Assembly (NCBI RefSeq): GCF_933775445.1
Contig: NC_065877.1
Location: 15,500,001-15,564,000 of the forward strand
From: Argentina anserina
Lineage: Eukaryota; Streptophyta; Magnoliopsida; Rosales; Rosaceae
DNA length: 64,000 bases
Reading direction: 5' to 3'
This document shows, in pieces, positions 50,560-62,235 of this stretch. Numbering within the stretch: position 1 is the stretch's first letter; each line of letters begins with the position of its first letter. Made by a program: the position numbers and the translations under genes. The notes under the pieces were generated by a model. The model was given only the letters and a program-made list of their open reading frames with translations, was not told where the DNA came from and ran no database searches.

Positions 50560-51645
50560 TGTTTTAAAAACCCTTAATCGTATTCAAGCAAAAAATAAAC
50601 ATATCATGTTTCTCAAAGAAGAAATCAATTTCAAAAGAATTGAAAATCAACTTCAAGATTCTTCTCTTCAGCAAAAAAATCAAAACATTTGAAGAAACAA
50701 TTATCAAAGAAATATGTTCTGATATTCCTACCGCCTTTTGGCATAGGAAAAAACACATTCTCTCCATTCCTTACATCAAAGAATTTAATGAGAAAAACGT
50801 CCCTACCAAAGCTTGCCCAATTCAAATGAGTCATGAGGTTATAGATTTCTGTAAAAATGAAATTAATGATCTACTTAGCAAAGGTATTATCTGCCCAAGT
50901 AAATCCCCTTGGTCTTGCCCTACTTACTATGTTCAGAAAAATGCTGAACTTGAGTGAGGCACCCCTCGTCTAGTCATCAATTACAAGCACTTCAATTTTG
51001 TATTAGAATGGATCAGATATCATATTCCTAATAAGTGAGATCTTATTAAAAATTAAACAAATCTATTATCTTTAAAAAATTGACATGAAATTATGATTTT
51101 GGCAGATCCAAATCAATGAAGCCGACAAATACAAAACTACATTTTTACACCTTTTGGTCATTATGAATGGAATGTTATGTCCCTTTTGGTCATTATGAAT
51201 GGAATGTTATGTCATTCAGCCTTAAAATGCCCCTAGTGAATTCCAAAATATAATGAACGACATATTCAACACACTTCGTTTCTCCATTGTCTACATTAAT
51301 GATGTTCTGATCTTTTCTCAGTCAATTGAACAACATTGGAAACATTTACATCAATTCATCTCCATAATAAAGAATAATGGTTTAGTTGTTTCTGCTTCAA
51401 AAAATTAAATTATTTCAAACCAATATCCTCTTTTTAGGATTCAACATTCACCAGCTTCAAATTAAACCTATAGATAGAGAAATTCAATTTGCTGATAAAT
51501 TTCAAGATGTCATTCTAGATAAAACCTAGTTACAAAGATTCTTGAGATCTTTAAATTATGTAGCTAATTTCTACAAAAACCTTAAAAAACAATGTAAACC
51601 TCGATTTGATAGATTACAGAAGAATCCTCATCCATGGACCAACTC
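50560..51645 (+). pseudogene. Endogenous pararetrovirus (caulimovirid) reverse-transcriptase fragment, defective
   Basis: Translation in shifting plus-strand frames matches the reverse transcriptase region of plant caulimovirid-type endogenous pararetroviruses, from the N-terminal part of RT (50640-50955) to the early connection toward RNase H (about 51645). It cannot function. It has an in-frame stop near 50956, further frame changes around 51040-51110, a perfect 32-bp tandem duplication at about 51149-51212, and an Asn where the catalytic motif needs an Asp (near 51295-51300). A short piece with a different frame at 50560-50690 precedes RT, and the expected protease is missing. The 3' end is cut and joined to a LINE fragment on the opposite strand. 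Long AT tracts lie just upstream. Confidence 0.75.
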
Positions 51646-52380
51646 GGAGTACACACAGCCATGTCCAAACGCAACATGGTTTCTGAATTACCCCAAGTCG
51701 TCATAGCGCCACTGTAACCCAAGTCCAACGGATCTCCATACCCTATACCCTCCCTGAAACCTTGCATCTGGCGCTCCAATCTAATAGCACCACCGATTTT
51801 TTCATCAACATCCAAAATTTCATTAAAATCCCCAACGACTACCCAAGGGAGAGAATCAATATCTGCTAATCCACACGCATAAGTTGTCAGGATTTATCCT
51901 GCTCCCCTGTGCCCGCAAAGCCATAAAAGCCAGTGAGCCTCCATGACTCTAGTCCCGGACCTAAGGAGATGAAGGCATCGATATGATGGGCACTAGAAGT
52001 GCCAATTTTGACATTCACATCATCATTCCTAAACAACGCCTAGTGCCCCCCCCCCCCCCCGATGACGCTCCTTCACTGAGAACCATCACCGACTAAGAGA
52101 ACCCCAACGCCGCCTGAAAATGGATGAACTCCTCCTTCGTGCTAATCTTTGTTTCACAGAGGAACACAATCTGGGGACGGTTTTGAGTGATGAGATCCTT
52201 CAAGGCCCTCCTCCTCTCATCCCCGCAAGCCCCCTTACAATTCCAACTGAAGACATCAAGATCCATATAGACAAATTTGGGGGGGGGAATGAAGATTTGG
52301 GAAATTTGGTCAAAACCCTAAGGGGAGGCTAGAGAACGATAGGTTTTGATAAATATTTGATCAAGATTAAACATGACTAA
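51640..52380 (-). pseudogene. LINE endonuclease-domain fragment
   Basis: Minus-strand reading from about 52266 gives MDLDVFSWNCKGACGDERRR and ALKDLITQNRPQIVFLCETK, the start of the apurinic-type endonuclease of plant L1-type elements. It continues, after a frame break at a C15 run (52046-52063), to LESWRLTGFYGF. The 51815-51650 part gives DVDEKIGGAIRLERQMQGFR and SGAMTTWGNSETMLRLDMAV, the later endonuclease motifs. The reverse transcriptase that should follow is absent: the frame runs straight into the pararetrovirus fragment. Retention of the 5' part and loss of the 3' part is the reverse of normal LINE truncation, so deletion or recombination made this junction. Confidence 0.8.
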
Positions 52381-52389
52381 TATACCTAA

Positions 52390-53372
52390 AAGAAGAGAAA
52401 ATTTATCAAATAACAAAATTGTGTAACTTACAATTAGACACCTTTTTAGTAGACATATAACATCAAATGTGGTAGAAGTAGAAATGCAATCCATTCAGTC
52501 AAACAAAACTCTTTCCTTCATCTGATCCTGTTATCCAATTACTTTCACAACACAAAACAAACAAAATATTTTCCCCATTTCTTCTTCAACCTCTTTCTTT
52601 TCACATGATACTTATATAAAGAGTATATATACATAAAACAAGGTAAGAAATTAAGAATGTAATATTTATGTTAAAGTTAAATCTAACTAAATTTTATCTT
52701 AGCATTTGAAATTCAATTTGAAGCTAAAATTGAGTATGATAACAAATATAACAATCTACAGTTTGAAAGGGAAAATCAGTGAATAAAAAAAACGAAAAAA
52801 AAAACTATCAATTATAGACAAACTCTCAATATGGTAAGTTTGCTTACGTGTATTGGGTGTAAAATAAAAGACAATTATGTATGAATTTATTTTAAAGGAA
52901 ACTTGTCAATATTGAGTTAATATCTAATTATCTCGAGAAGAAATATGTACAGTCAACACGACCGTAAAGGTTTGTAAGATTACATATTATGAGATGGATG
53001 CTTTATGTTAGAAATGTTGTGCCTAATGTGTTTAATGAAGTCGCTTCGAACTCAGGTTTTCAGACAAATTAGGCGGCGAGAATCCTCAAAAGTAAAAACT
53101 TTCCTTTTCTTTCGAAATTCTTTTGGTCGTATTTGAATATTAATACTTAGAGGTAAAAATCAAAATACACGTACATAGACACAACTTTATTCTTGAACCG
53201 GCATTCAGTTGGGTTGCCTTGTAGAAAAGATACCACTAGTTTCCTAACTCAATTTATCTCTAAATATATCTCATTTGAAAGACTTCTCGATCGGTTAAGG
53301 CCTTCAGTACGTGACTTTACTGTTAAGAGTAAAATATTGCATATGTAGGTCGAGACTCGAGAACAATCTAAG
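52390..53372. other. AT-rich intergenic region
   Basis: No gene or defined element seen. Confidence 0.3.
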
Positions 53373-53381
53373 TTGTATTAA

Positions 53382-54046
53382 GGGTAAATTCCTCCTATGT
53401 TACCTGATGTTTGGCTACTTTGACAATTTGGTACATGATGTATGAAAAATGACAATTTGGTACTTAAAATTCACAAATTTAGGCCATTTTGGTACGTATG
53501 TCAATTTTGACCATATTTTCAGGGTTATTTTCGTCATCTTATCTCTACTTTACTTCATTTTTTCATAATACCTTCAAATTGCCTCTAAATTATCACTAAA
53601 AATTTGATAACTTATTCACTTAGTATATGTGATGATTTACGTATATAATTTTTCATAATGTAGCTATCAATCTAAAATAATTTTAATTATAAATAATTTA
53701 AAAATATATTTTAATAAAAAATTACAATTGCATAAAGGCAATTTATTTCCTTTGCAAAAAATAATCAGGATACAATAAGTATATGAAAAAAAAATTATTA
53801 TTGATATATGCGAAGTAGATGCTAAGTGGAGTAGATATATCAATTTAATTATCTCCAAAGAAGCCACAATTATAGGAAGAAATGAAGAAAAATATGAATT
53901 TAATGAGTTTAGGGTTAGAATGACAAAAATAACCCTAAAAATATGATCAAAATTGATAGAGGTACCAAAATGGCTTACAAATGAGAACTTCATGTACTAA
54001 ATTATCCAAGTAGCCATACTTCAAGTACCATATGAGGAATTAACCC
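53382..54046. mobile_element. Mutator-like MITE with long inverted repeats
   Basis: GGGTAAATTCCTCCTATG...ACCTGATG at left pairs with CATACTTCAAGTACCATATG...GAGGAATTAACCC at right. Inverted similarity extends about 170 bp, through TTTGGTAC and AGGGTTATTTTCGTCAT blocks. TTGTATTAA lies outside both ends (53373-53381 and 54047-54055), a perfect 9-bp target duplication. The frame on the minus strand inside it is AT-rich and not convincing as protein. Confidence 0.85.
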
Positions 54047-54055
54047 TTGTATTAA

Positions 54056-55018
54056 TTGGGCGTTAATTTTTGGGCAGTAATTTTTTGGTCGGGGCATCAA
54101 TAACACTCGATGTTAACGTTAGTAGCTTTCGAATATTCATACATTTTAGTTACTTTTAATTTGTGTCGGACTTTCTAAATTACATCACTATTTTGTAGAT
54201 AGTGACGTTTTCACTACCATATATTAGAATTAGTGACAAAGGCTTTCACGGACATGGTGGATTATCAAGTGCCTAATTAAGCCATACCAAAGCTTCTTGG
54301 ATAGAGATGTGGATCTTTCCCTACCCATTATATACGTACGTGGATATGAGTATGAAAGTTTGTTTTCTGCTCTTGGATCCTGCATCCATGTGTGATCATG
54401 TCATGAGTTCCTTGGTAGGTTTGGTATCTATTATTTTCTACATCATGACACCTTGGACAGATGGTTGGTTACTGCAGGGAATTGGTTAATTTAGATGTCC
54501 ACTTCATGAAACCTACCCTTGGTAGCTACTATATTGCTACAAGTTGAAGTTGGCAGTGCATAAATGTTTTGATTGCGACTTTGTGAGTCACAAAGGTAAA
54601 CATCTAAAGCATAAGATAAATTTTTGATTAGGGTTGGTACATGTCTGATCGACCACCTTGAAAGCAATGTGGTTCGAATGGGCGATATAGTATTAATTAT
54701 GTCAAGATTTATTTTTATATTATGTCATAACCTATATATTTTTAGCCCTTGGTGTGAAAACAAAAAAGTTTATACCGAAGGAAAATGATTGTGAGCCCCA
54801 GAAATAATGATAAACTAATTGAGATCATACGAGAACAATTTTACAATCTTAGTAACATATTAGATGAATTTATTGAATTAAGAGTTGTATACGTTACAAC
54901 AAGTATCAAGAAATTATTAGAGAATTTTATAGACATGTGAGCTATTTTATATGATTTTCCGGAGTTGAAATTATTAACAAATTACTTGGAGAAATTAGAA
55001 AATAGTTACGATGAGATC
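54056..55018. other. Intergenic region
   Basis: No recognisable gene. A 60-residue frame at 54307-54489 has no known motif. Confidence 0.3.
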
Positions 55019-55019
55019 T

Positions 55020-55130
55020 GGACCATAGAATATTAGTCAATTATTCACAACACTTGGATATAAGTTATATAGTGGGCCATAAAATATCAGTCAATTATTC
55101 ACAACCCTTGGTTTTAAGTTATATAGTGGT
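55020..55130. repeat. Tandem duplication, about 56-bp unit
   Basis: GTCAATTATTCACAAC..TTGG and TAAGTTATATAGTGG occur twice in succession with several substitutions, so the duplication is not recent. Confidence 0.85.
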
Positions 55131-55410
55131 TGGAGATTAGAACAACATCAGGAGGTTCAGAACTATATCGAGCACCTCACAGGACTCGACTCTCCTTACC
55201 AACTCGGCGGAAGACGAATTGGAATTAAACTTTGAGTATAAATATGGAGGTTTAAGACTTAAAGTCTTGATTCTGTGAACAAATATTTGGTTTATAGGTC
55301 TGCTCCAGAACCTTGGTTTAGGATCAGTTGGACAATTTGTTATTCAATTGATTACATGAGTGTCCATAGTAACTTTTCAATTACTATGGTGAAGTAATTT
55401 CATCTTTCAA

Positions 55411-55492
55411 ATGGATCCAATTCCAATTACTATGATGAAGAAATTTGATCTTTTATTGAGAAATGGAAATCAGTAATTGGAATTGGATCCAT
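55411..55492. repeat. Perfect 20-bp inverted repeat with 42-bp loop
   Basis: The 20 bases at 55411-55430 and those at 55473-55492 are exact reverse complements and include GGATCCAATTCCAATTAC. The DNA could form a hairpin. No terminator or gene context gives it a role; it is probably the core of a small foldback element. Confidence 0.75.
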
Positions 55493-55499
55493 CTGTTGT

Positions 55500-56860
55500 T
55501 TTGTTTGGAAAGATATAAGTACAATTAGGTGTCCTTAGTAAATCGGACATGCCTTGTATAAAAATGAAATTGTTAGTAAGGAAATTTAGCCTTGAATGGT
55601 CAACATGGTTAGTCTTGTTTTATCATAAAATATTAATTGGACAATTTATCATCGTGATTGGTTGGTTATATCATAAATGTATCGATATTATCATAATGAC
55701 TATTATGTCGGACTAGGAACGCCAATTATCTAAAGAATGGAAGTGGAAAGTTTGTGACTGGCAGAATACGTGAGGAAGAGCACTGGAATCCAGGTAGGAG
55801 ATTCATATTTATCTCGATTAGAACTTTTCACTTTTTATTTATAAAATGGTGCATGTTATGGTTTGGTTAGTTTTAAATACAAATATATTAACCGAATCGT
55901 GAGAGAGGTGATGGCATGAGAGTGAGGGGTGACACTGACTTCTTTGGGTTTGTAAGAGGGTGCTTTTCGGTGCGACTAGGCCCAAAATCGATCAAGGAAA
56001 TGATCCAAGAACGATCTTGTTGTGATTGATCTAGCTTGATAGTAACAGCAGCAAGTTGACCTCGCCGTGACGAACTTGACTGTCACAGCAGTAAATCGGG
56101 CTCACAATAATGAAACTTACAGAAGGCATGGTAAGGGAGTTGGATGCATGTGAGTTTAGTAGAGATGGGATTGCATGATTTGGTTGAGGATTAAGACAAG
56201 GTGAGTGATGGTTTGGGTATGAGAGATGATGCATGCTCTCTTGCTTGAAGTTACTGGGTTTTTTTGGGTTAGGATATGATGGAATGAATTGGAATCAATC
56301 TTCTGTGTGTTGGAATCCCGTTGAAGCAGCAGCAACTCTCTCTCTCTTTATAATAGAGTTGGGAAGGAAAGGGGAACCTCAAGGACCGATGGTTCTTGGG
56401 ACTTCTCTTCAGCTTATTAAAGGAATTCTTCAGTGCATAGGACGGTGATGACAGAGGGATAGGCCGGTGGTGCTCAAGCTTTGGTTTTACCAAATCCCCT
56501 AAATCACCTCTAAGAGATGGTATGGGTAAGAGATCGAAGAGATCTTTGGAGAATTTGCTCTCCCTGGTTTTCTGGTGTTGCCGGAAATAGCTGAGCATTA
56601 GTCACAGCCGCAAAAGGAGAGAATGCGCCTTCTGTTTGAGGAAGAAATTGCTGGGACGGATTTGTACCATGGGTTATATGATGGGTTTTGGGCCAGAAAT
56701 GAGCCTCGGCTTTATTAGGTTGAATATCACTTTCTCTACTAGCCAAATGTCGAATTTAAAACCACATAATGCATAAAATTTGGTTCCCAAGCCCAAAATT
56801 TGTTTACGTGCTATATTTTGACGATGGGCCTCACAAGCTCCATTACCTTCCAAACCATGA
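55500..56860. other. Intergenic region, possibly retroelement-derived
   Basis: The part at 55900-56750 is less AT-rich and has several frames of 67-109 residues on both strands, without recognisable motifs. It may be untranslated or leader sequence of a decayed LTR retrotransposon next to the LTR candidate at 56867. I see no protein I can name. Confidence 0.25.
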
Positions 56861-56866
56861 CCCTCG

Positions 56867-57748
56867 TGTAAGCCCCAAAGCGTAGCTTGAGTGTATGAGA
56901 ATTGCTTGACGTGTTTTAATTTATGCTTGGCTTGATATTAAGCTTGGTGTGATTTTAGGACCGTTGATTTGATTTTTCGCATGTCGGGCCTTGGGTTTGG
57001 GCTTGTGGGAAAAAGAGGCATCAACAGGGTTCGATCTCTTAAACCTTCAGAGGGTTTGGTTACAGTAGTCGTGCGAATTCCAATCTTAAGGACTGGCTTG
57101 AAACATGTGTATAACTAGGTAGCAGACGTTCTCATTACGCTTATAAATGGATTAATAACCTTGTTATAAATGGATTTAAGGTAAGGTCGTGTAGTGGGTC
57201 TATTGGACCAGCCATCATGTAATATTGATTTTGGGCCCGTGTTTTATTTGAGAACCTATGTGTCTGTTCTCGAGTCAGAAAATTGTCATTCATTATGTGT
57301 TTGGTTTCAAATAAGCTTTCGTACTGGAAAGTCAAATAAATGTTTTTAAAGCTAATCGAGACACTCCTACAATATTGATTGCAGGTATTGTGCACTGATA
57401 TGGGATAATAGAGGATGGGACAGGGTGTGTGATCTAAGTTGCTAAATTGTTTCTCGGTTTCATTATAAATATCTATATCACGTACTGTTTGTGATTTACG
57501 GAACTTAGCTAAATCAAGTTCTTGTTTAGTTTTATTATTCAAGTTCTAGACGGATACATGTATCTTTGAAAATAAATATTTTCACCTTAAATTATTTTAT
57601 AACTTATGTTGCGTTTTAAAATATATAAAAATTCAAATAAAATTGCTTGCGTTTCTTTAAAATGTAAATCAGGTTCATGGTTTATGTTTTAGGGACTCGC
57701 GACACTATGACGTGTTTAAGCTGAAAATGTGCAGTTTTGGGCGTTACA
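56867..57748 (+). mobile_element. Candidate solo LTR (Gypsy-type)
   Basis: The segment starts TGTAAGCCCCAAAGCG and ends TTTTGGGCGTTACA; the ends are inverted (TGTAA..CCC and GGGCGTTACA), as in plant Gypsy LTRs. The inner part at 56930-57030 (GGCTTGATATTAAGC, CATGTCGGGCCTTGGGTTTG) is related to the DNA around the solo LTR at 19709. No 5-bp target duplication is visible (CCTCG against ATGAT), which lowers confidence in the exact limits. Confidence 0.45.
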
Positions 57749-58965
57749 ATGATTGTTAGCCTCATCAAAGGCCTTAATCCTAGGTGTCATAGTGTGTCAT
57801 CTAGGCACGTCATATTTTCAAAAAATAATACAATATCATTCTTAAATACAATGACTATCTTATTATGCATAAATCTAATGATTCTAGATTATTTTGACTA
57901 ACTTCTATAAATAATTTATTTTGGCTTCTTTTTTTAATCAATACTTTATTTTTATTTTTTGACATACTCATGCTTAGATTAAATTTTAAAAAAATAACGT
58001 GAAATTATATATTTTTCATGCAATTTTGTTCAAAAATATTATAAAAATTATACAGATTTATGAGTACATATATATATATATATATATATATCTCTCTTTC
58101 ATATATTTTAAATTCGTACAAAAGAAATTCAATTGAAGAAAATAATATGCACATATTGATTTAGCAACACTGCCCAACGTACTGGTAAAACAAATTTAAG
58201 TGATTAAGCAAAACTAGCGAGACAAAAAATTAAGAAGTTGTTGTAAATATCATTATATGTGTGGTTGTCCACATAAGTACTCATTAGTTTTGTACCTATA
58301 TGTAATCTTTACTTCTATATAAATAGGTTAATAAGAAGAATGAATGACTAGATTTTTCACCTCTTCCCAACTCTTTTCCCCTCATCTTTTCTCCATTTTA
58401 CAACGGAAGTCTCAAATATTTTTATTTTTATTCTTTTTGAAATATTGAGATCAGAAAGCATACCATTTGCAGTATCTCTAAATTGAAGAGCTTTTAGTAC
58501 AAGGGCCTTAAAAATCAAGGCCTCAAATCGATGTGTCAAGCCTTGTCACATAGATACATCACATATTTAATAAGATTGTGCCATGTCAATCTTGAGTAAA
58601 ATGACAATCATATCCATCACAATTTATTAGTCATAATTTCTTACATCTTTAATCACTAGCTAGATTAATTTTCATAAGGTATGATAAACATTTCAATATA
58701 TTTTGTTTCTTTTTTTAGATCGTAATTTAACTTTCTACTTTTTTAATTAACTTATTGGTGTAAGGAATATTAAATAACTTTATATTAAATTCATAAGTAT
58801 AAAGATTTTTATATTATATCAATTTACATAATTTTTTATTCCAACCATTTTTATATACTATCGTGGTACCACGTGACAATGTCTAGTGGTCTACAATTCC
58901 TATCACAATTTAACATATTTTTATAATTTATGAAATGACCTTCATGGATATTGATGATTTTGAAC
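57749..58965. other. AT-rich intergenic region
   Basis: A (TA)n tract lies at about 58069-58090. No gene seen. Confidence 0.3.
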
Positions 58966-58973
58966 TAGGATTT

Positions 58974-59087
58974 AGGGTTTAGAGTTTAGAGTGTAGAGTG
59001 TAGGGTGTAGGGTGTAGGGTGTAGGATTTTTGGGATTTAGGATTTAGAATTTAGGGTATTAGAGTGTATGGTGTAGGGTTTTAGAAA
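58974..59087. repeat. Interstitial telomere-like repeat tract
   Basis: Repeated GGTTTAGAG, GTGTAGGGTGTAGGG and GGATTTAGGATTTAG words are variants of TTTAGGG. The inner GTGTAGGG units are in perfect short tandem. They are too degenerate for a functional telomere. Confidence 0.65.
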
Positions 59088-59099
59088 GAAACCCAAAAT

Positions 59100-60260
59100 A
59101 GTATTTGACAAAATATCTTAAATATAATTTTAAAAATTAAATCTTGCATGCCAAATTGTGATTGGAAAAATAGACCACTAGGCATTCCCAAGTGGTGCTA
59201 CGGTAGCACTGAAAAGGTTCTTGTGTTTGAAAATCATTTTAGGTATACATAGAGTTAGGTTTTATGTCTCATTATAGAGATTTTTATTATAATATAACTC
59301 CGTTGAGAAAATATACAGTGTTATATGTCATCTCTCTACCCTCGCCGCCGCTATTAGGGTTTTTAGTTTTTCTTACATTGCTATGTAATTCTGTGTGGTG
59401 TGAAGATTGGGGTGTCGTGCTAGTGTCTCAGGATGGTAGAGCTTTTCCACTCTCATTCGAGAGAAAGGGGTCGACGACGGGGTTGGGAGTTTCCTTCTCT
59501 CCTTTGATCAGGCCTGAATTGAAATTGGAGAGTGGGTTCCCCTCTTCTCCAATCGTGAATCTATTTCTTGGGGCTTGGATCTAGGATCCAATGGAGATAT
59601 GCGTCGAGTGTCTCTATGTGATTGTGATATCAGTAGGTTTGTGATATCAGTAGGATCCTTTTCTCCTTCTACTAATTTGGATTAATGAGTCTGATTACAT
59701 TATTTAAGAGACTTGTTGCATCATTTATTCAATCTTCTACTGAAATAATTGTGTTATAAACAATATTTATGGTAAATGTATGTTTTGGCTTTATAAATTT
59801 AGTTGTTTTCTAAATTTAAATGATTAAATGAGATGACTCTTATTGTGGATCATTATAAATGTGTTATCTTTGTCTCGTCCTCGTTTTTATATTTTTCTTT
59901 AGTTATTTAATAAAACAAACAAACAAACATGGAATATATGCGTGTGTGAGTTAACCTTAGCATTCGAATTTACTCTCACTCCTGCGATGAAGCTTGTCAC
60001 CTCTATATATACGTGTGGGGGGGGAGGGGGGGGGGGGGGTTTACATGATCACTTAATCTAAGTCTTATTAATTTATCAAATACTTTATAAAGTGATTATT
60101 ATTCTCTCAAGCAACAATTATCTTTGACCACTCGTAAACTTTACGATTTCAAACGGTCCACAAACACTGAATCTAAGATGCGTTGTCATTATATTGTAAT
60201 TCTTGTGATACATAATGATTGACTAGCATTATTGGATTCGATTCAACCCCAATGTATCAA
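59100..60260. other. Intergenic region
   Basis: A 106-residue frame at 59264-59584 lies in a slightly GC-richer block; it has a hydrophobic stretch but no known domain, and I do not call it a gene. GTGATATCAGTAGG is duplicated in tandem at about 59624-59655. A G-rich homopolymer run lies at 60017-60039. Confidence 0.3.
60017..60039. repeat. Poly-G tract
   Basis: Eight G, one A and fourteen G stand in a row. It may be a sequencing or assembly artefact in length. Confidence 0.85.
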
Positions 60261-60270
60261 TCAATATAAA

Positions 60271-61182
60271 GAGTTAATTTTAAGAACACTACACGAAGTT
60301 TCGGCTATAGTGTTTCGAGTTTAAAAAATAACACATTGGTACATGACGTTTAAAAACCAACCCAGTTGTGTACATAAAGTTAATGTCTCCGTTAGTATGT
60401 TACTAAGCAAATTTTCAAAGGTAAAATCGTCTGTTCGCTTCTCTTTGGGCTGCTCCCTCTTTCCATTTTCCATAAATTTAAGAAACAATAAGTCGGCAAG
60501 ATCGTTTACGTACTGATCAAAATCAATAGGGAAGGAGAGCGGGTTGTACAGGCCTCCAAGCTTTGGAGATTGTCTTTGCCTTTTTCAGGTATTAGGGAGG
60601 TTAGGGTAGGAATATGGGGACTTTAGATGTATGGTTGGATTGGCTCGAACTGGAAGCATGGGGGTTTGGCTCTGGTAATTCATGAGGTCTATTTAGATTA
60701 ACAATTGCTTAGATCCCTTCAAATCTATAGTCACTCTTTAATTGTTTTGATTTTCACCTCCTGGGTTTCTAATTTAGCTTTTGCTTTCTTATTTGTTTGC
60801 TTTGGTGGTTGAGAAAATGTAATTATTGGTTTGAATATGTGCAAATATTCAGTTCTTAGGTCCAAACAGAAGTGAATGTGAAATGTATTAAGTCTTTTTC
60901 TGATTTGGGTGCATGAATTTCTGAGATGTGGTGGTCTGGTGAAGGGCTTCTGATTTTCTTGGTTTGAATTGTGAGAGCCTGAGAGGGAGAGGAGAGCTTG
61001 AAGAGAGACCAACTTGCCCTTGGGAAAGATGAATAATGACATGATGTTAACACCGTTATTAACAGCGTGTACATAAACTGGGTTGGTTTATAAACGTCAT
61101 GCACTAATATGTTATTTTTGAAACTTAAAACACTAAAATTATCAGTGGTCGAAACTTCATGTACTGTTATTAAAATTTTCCC
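60271..61182. mobile_element. Mutator-like element with long inverted repeats, possible gene-carrying copy
   Basis: The left part (GAGTTAATTTTAAGAACA, GAAGTTTCGGC, GGTACATGACGTTTAAAAACC) pairs with the right part (GGTTTATAAACGTCATGCAC, GTCGAAACTTC, TTAAAATTTTCCC) over about 140 bp. CAATATAAA lies outside both ends (60262-60270 and 61183-61191), a perfect 9-bp target duplication. The centre (60430-61030) is unlike the termini and holds frames of 103-109 residues on the minus strand with no known motif; it could be captured DNA, as in Pack-MULEs. Confidence 0.8.
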
Positions 61183-61191
61183 CAATATAAA

Positions 61192-62196
61192 CTAGGAGAG
61201 GCACCATTGAAGTTGATCTTAAACTAAGATCGATGTTGAGCTACCATCCAAAAATGGCATTATCATCATCCTCTTGGCTCGGAGAACACAAAACCGACCC
61301 GCATCTATGGTCCTTTTCTTCAGTAACAACTGTCAAAAAGGACAAACCCATTTGAGTATATCAATTAAGTTCTTAGAGTAATTTATTTCCAGGATATATA
61401 GAAGAAAATAAGCTGATAATGTAGAAGAAGAAGAAGTGATGAGTAGTGTTTACACGTCACTGGTCTCACAAGATATTATTGTGGTAAACAATTGAGCCTG
61501 ATAAATCCCAGACAACCCACTTTTCGCCGGCCACCTCGCCGTTGTTGGCTTCTCCTTCTTCTTCTTCTTTTCAAAATTGGGTTGGCCTTTCCAGTAAAAT
61601 CCGACGTGGTTTGGTCCCCATGCCCGATTTGCGCGCCAAAATAAACAAACAAACTTTCGGGTTTAGTTCCCGGGCAGGACCCACCAAGATCTGATCATGA
61701 TCCAGACCCGGGGTTTTGGTCGGAGATATGCTATCGTCGATCTCATACGTGGCGAGTCGAGAGTGGGCCACTTTTTCTTGATGCATTGTTTGAGCTTCGT
61801 CCCTTTTCTAATGTTGCGCTGTGCTATCAGATCATATATGTTAGTAGAGTTGCAGTTTTCTTTGGTGCTATGCGACATTTTATTCCCGTCGATCAATGAT
61901 CAATCTTATAAATACGTACTGCATCAAAAAAATTAACAAAACGTACGTATAGAATGCAATGCGCATTACGTATAGAAAAATATTTTAGCATCATAATATG
62001 ACGCCGCAATCTATCTTGTTATGTCATCAATTACAATAATCACAAAATGTATTGTTTGAATGAAAAGACAATCATATCATTATACATCTAACGACTCTAG
62101 ATTATTATAAACAAAATTGTAGTTTTTTTATATCATTTATTTTTCAAAATACTTCTAAAATGTAATAAAAATACAATATATACAAAGTATACTTGA

Positions 62197-62235
<39 letters not shown>

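Noticed and set aside
52046..52063. Biological meaning of the poly-C run (and poly-G run at 60017-60039)
   Set aside because: Homopolymers of this kind are prone to sequencing error; no functional context was seen.
53667..53993. 108-residue minus-strand frame
   Set aside because: It lies wholly within the Mutator-like MITE, is extremely AT-rich and shows no domain.
58974..59087. True telomere
   Set aside because: Repeats are degenerate, short and inside the window; only an interstitial telomere-like tract.
59264..59584. 106-residue frame with a hydrophobic stretch
   Set aside because: No recognisable domain, no clear promoter or homology; probably chance in a GC-richer block.
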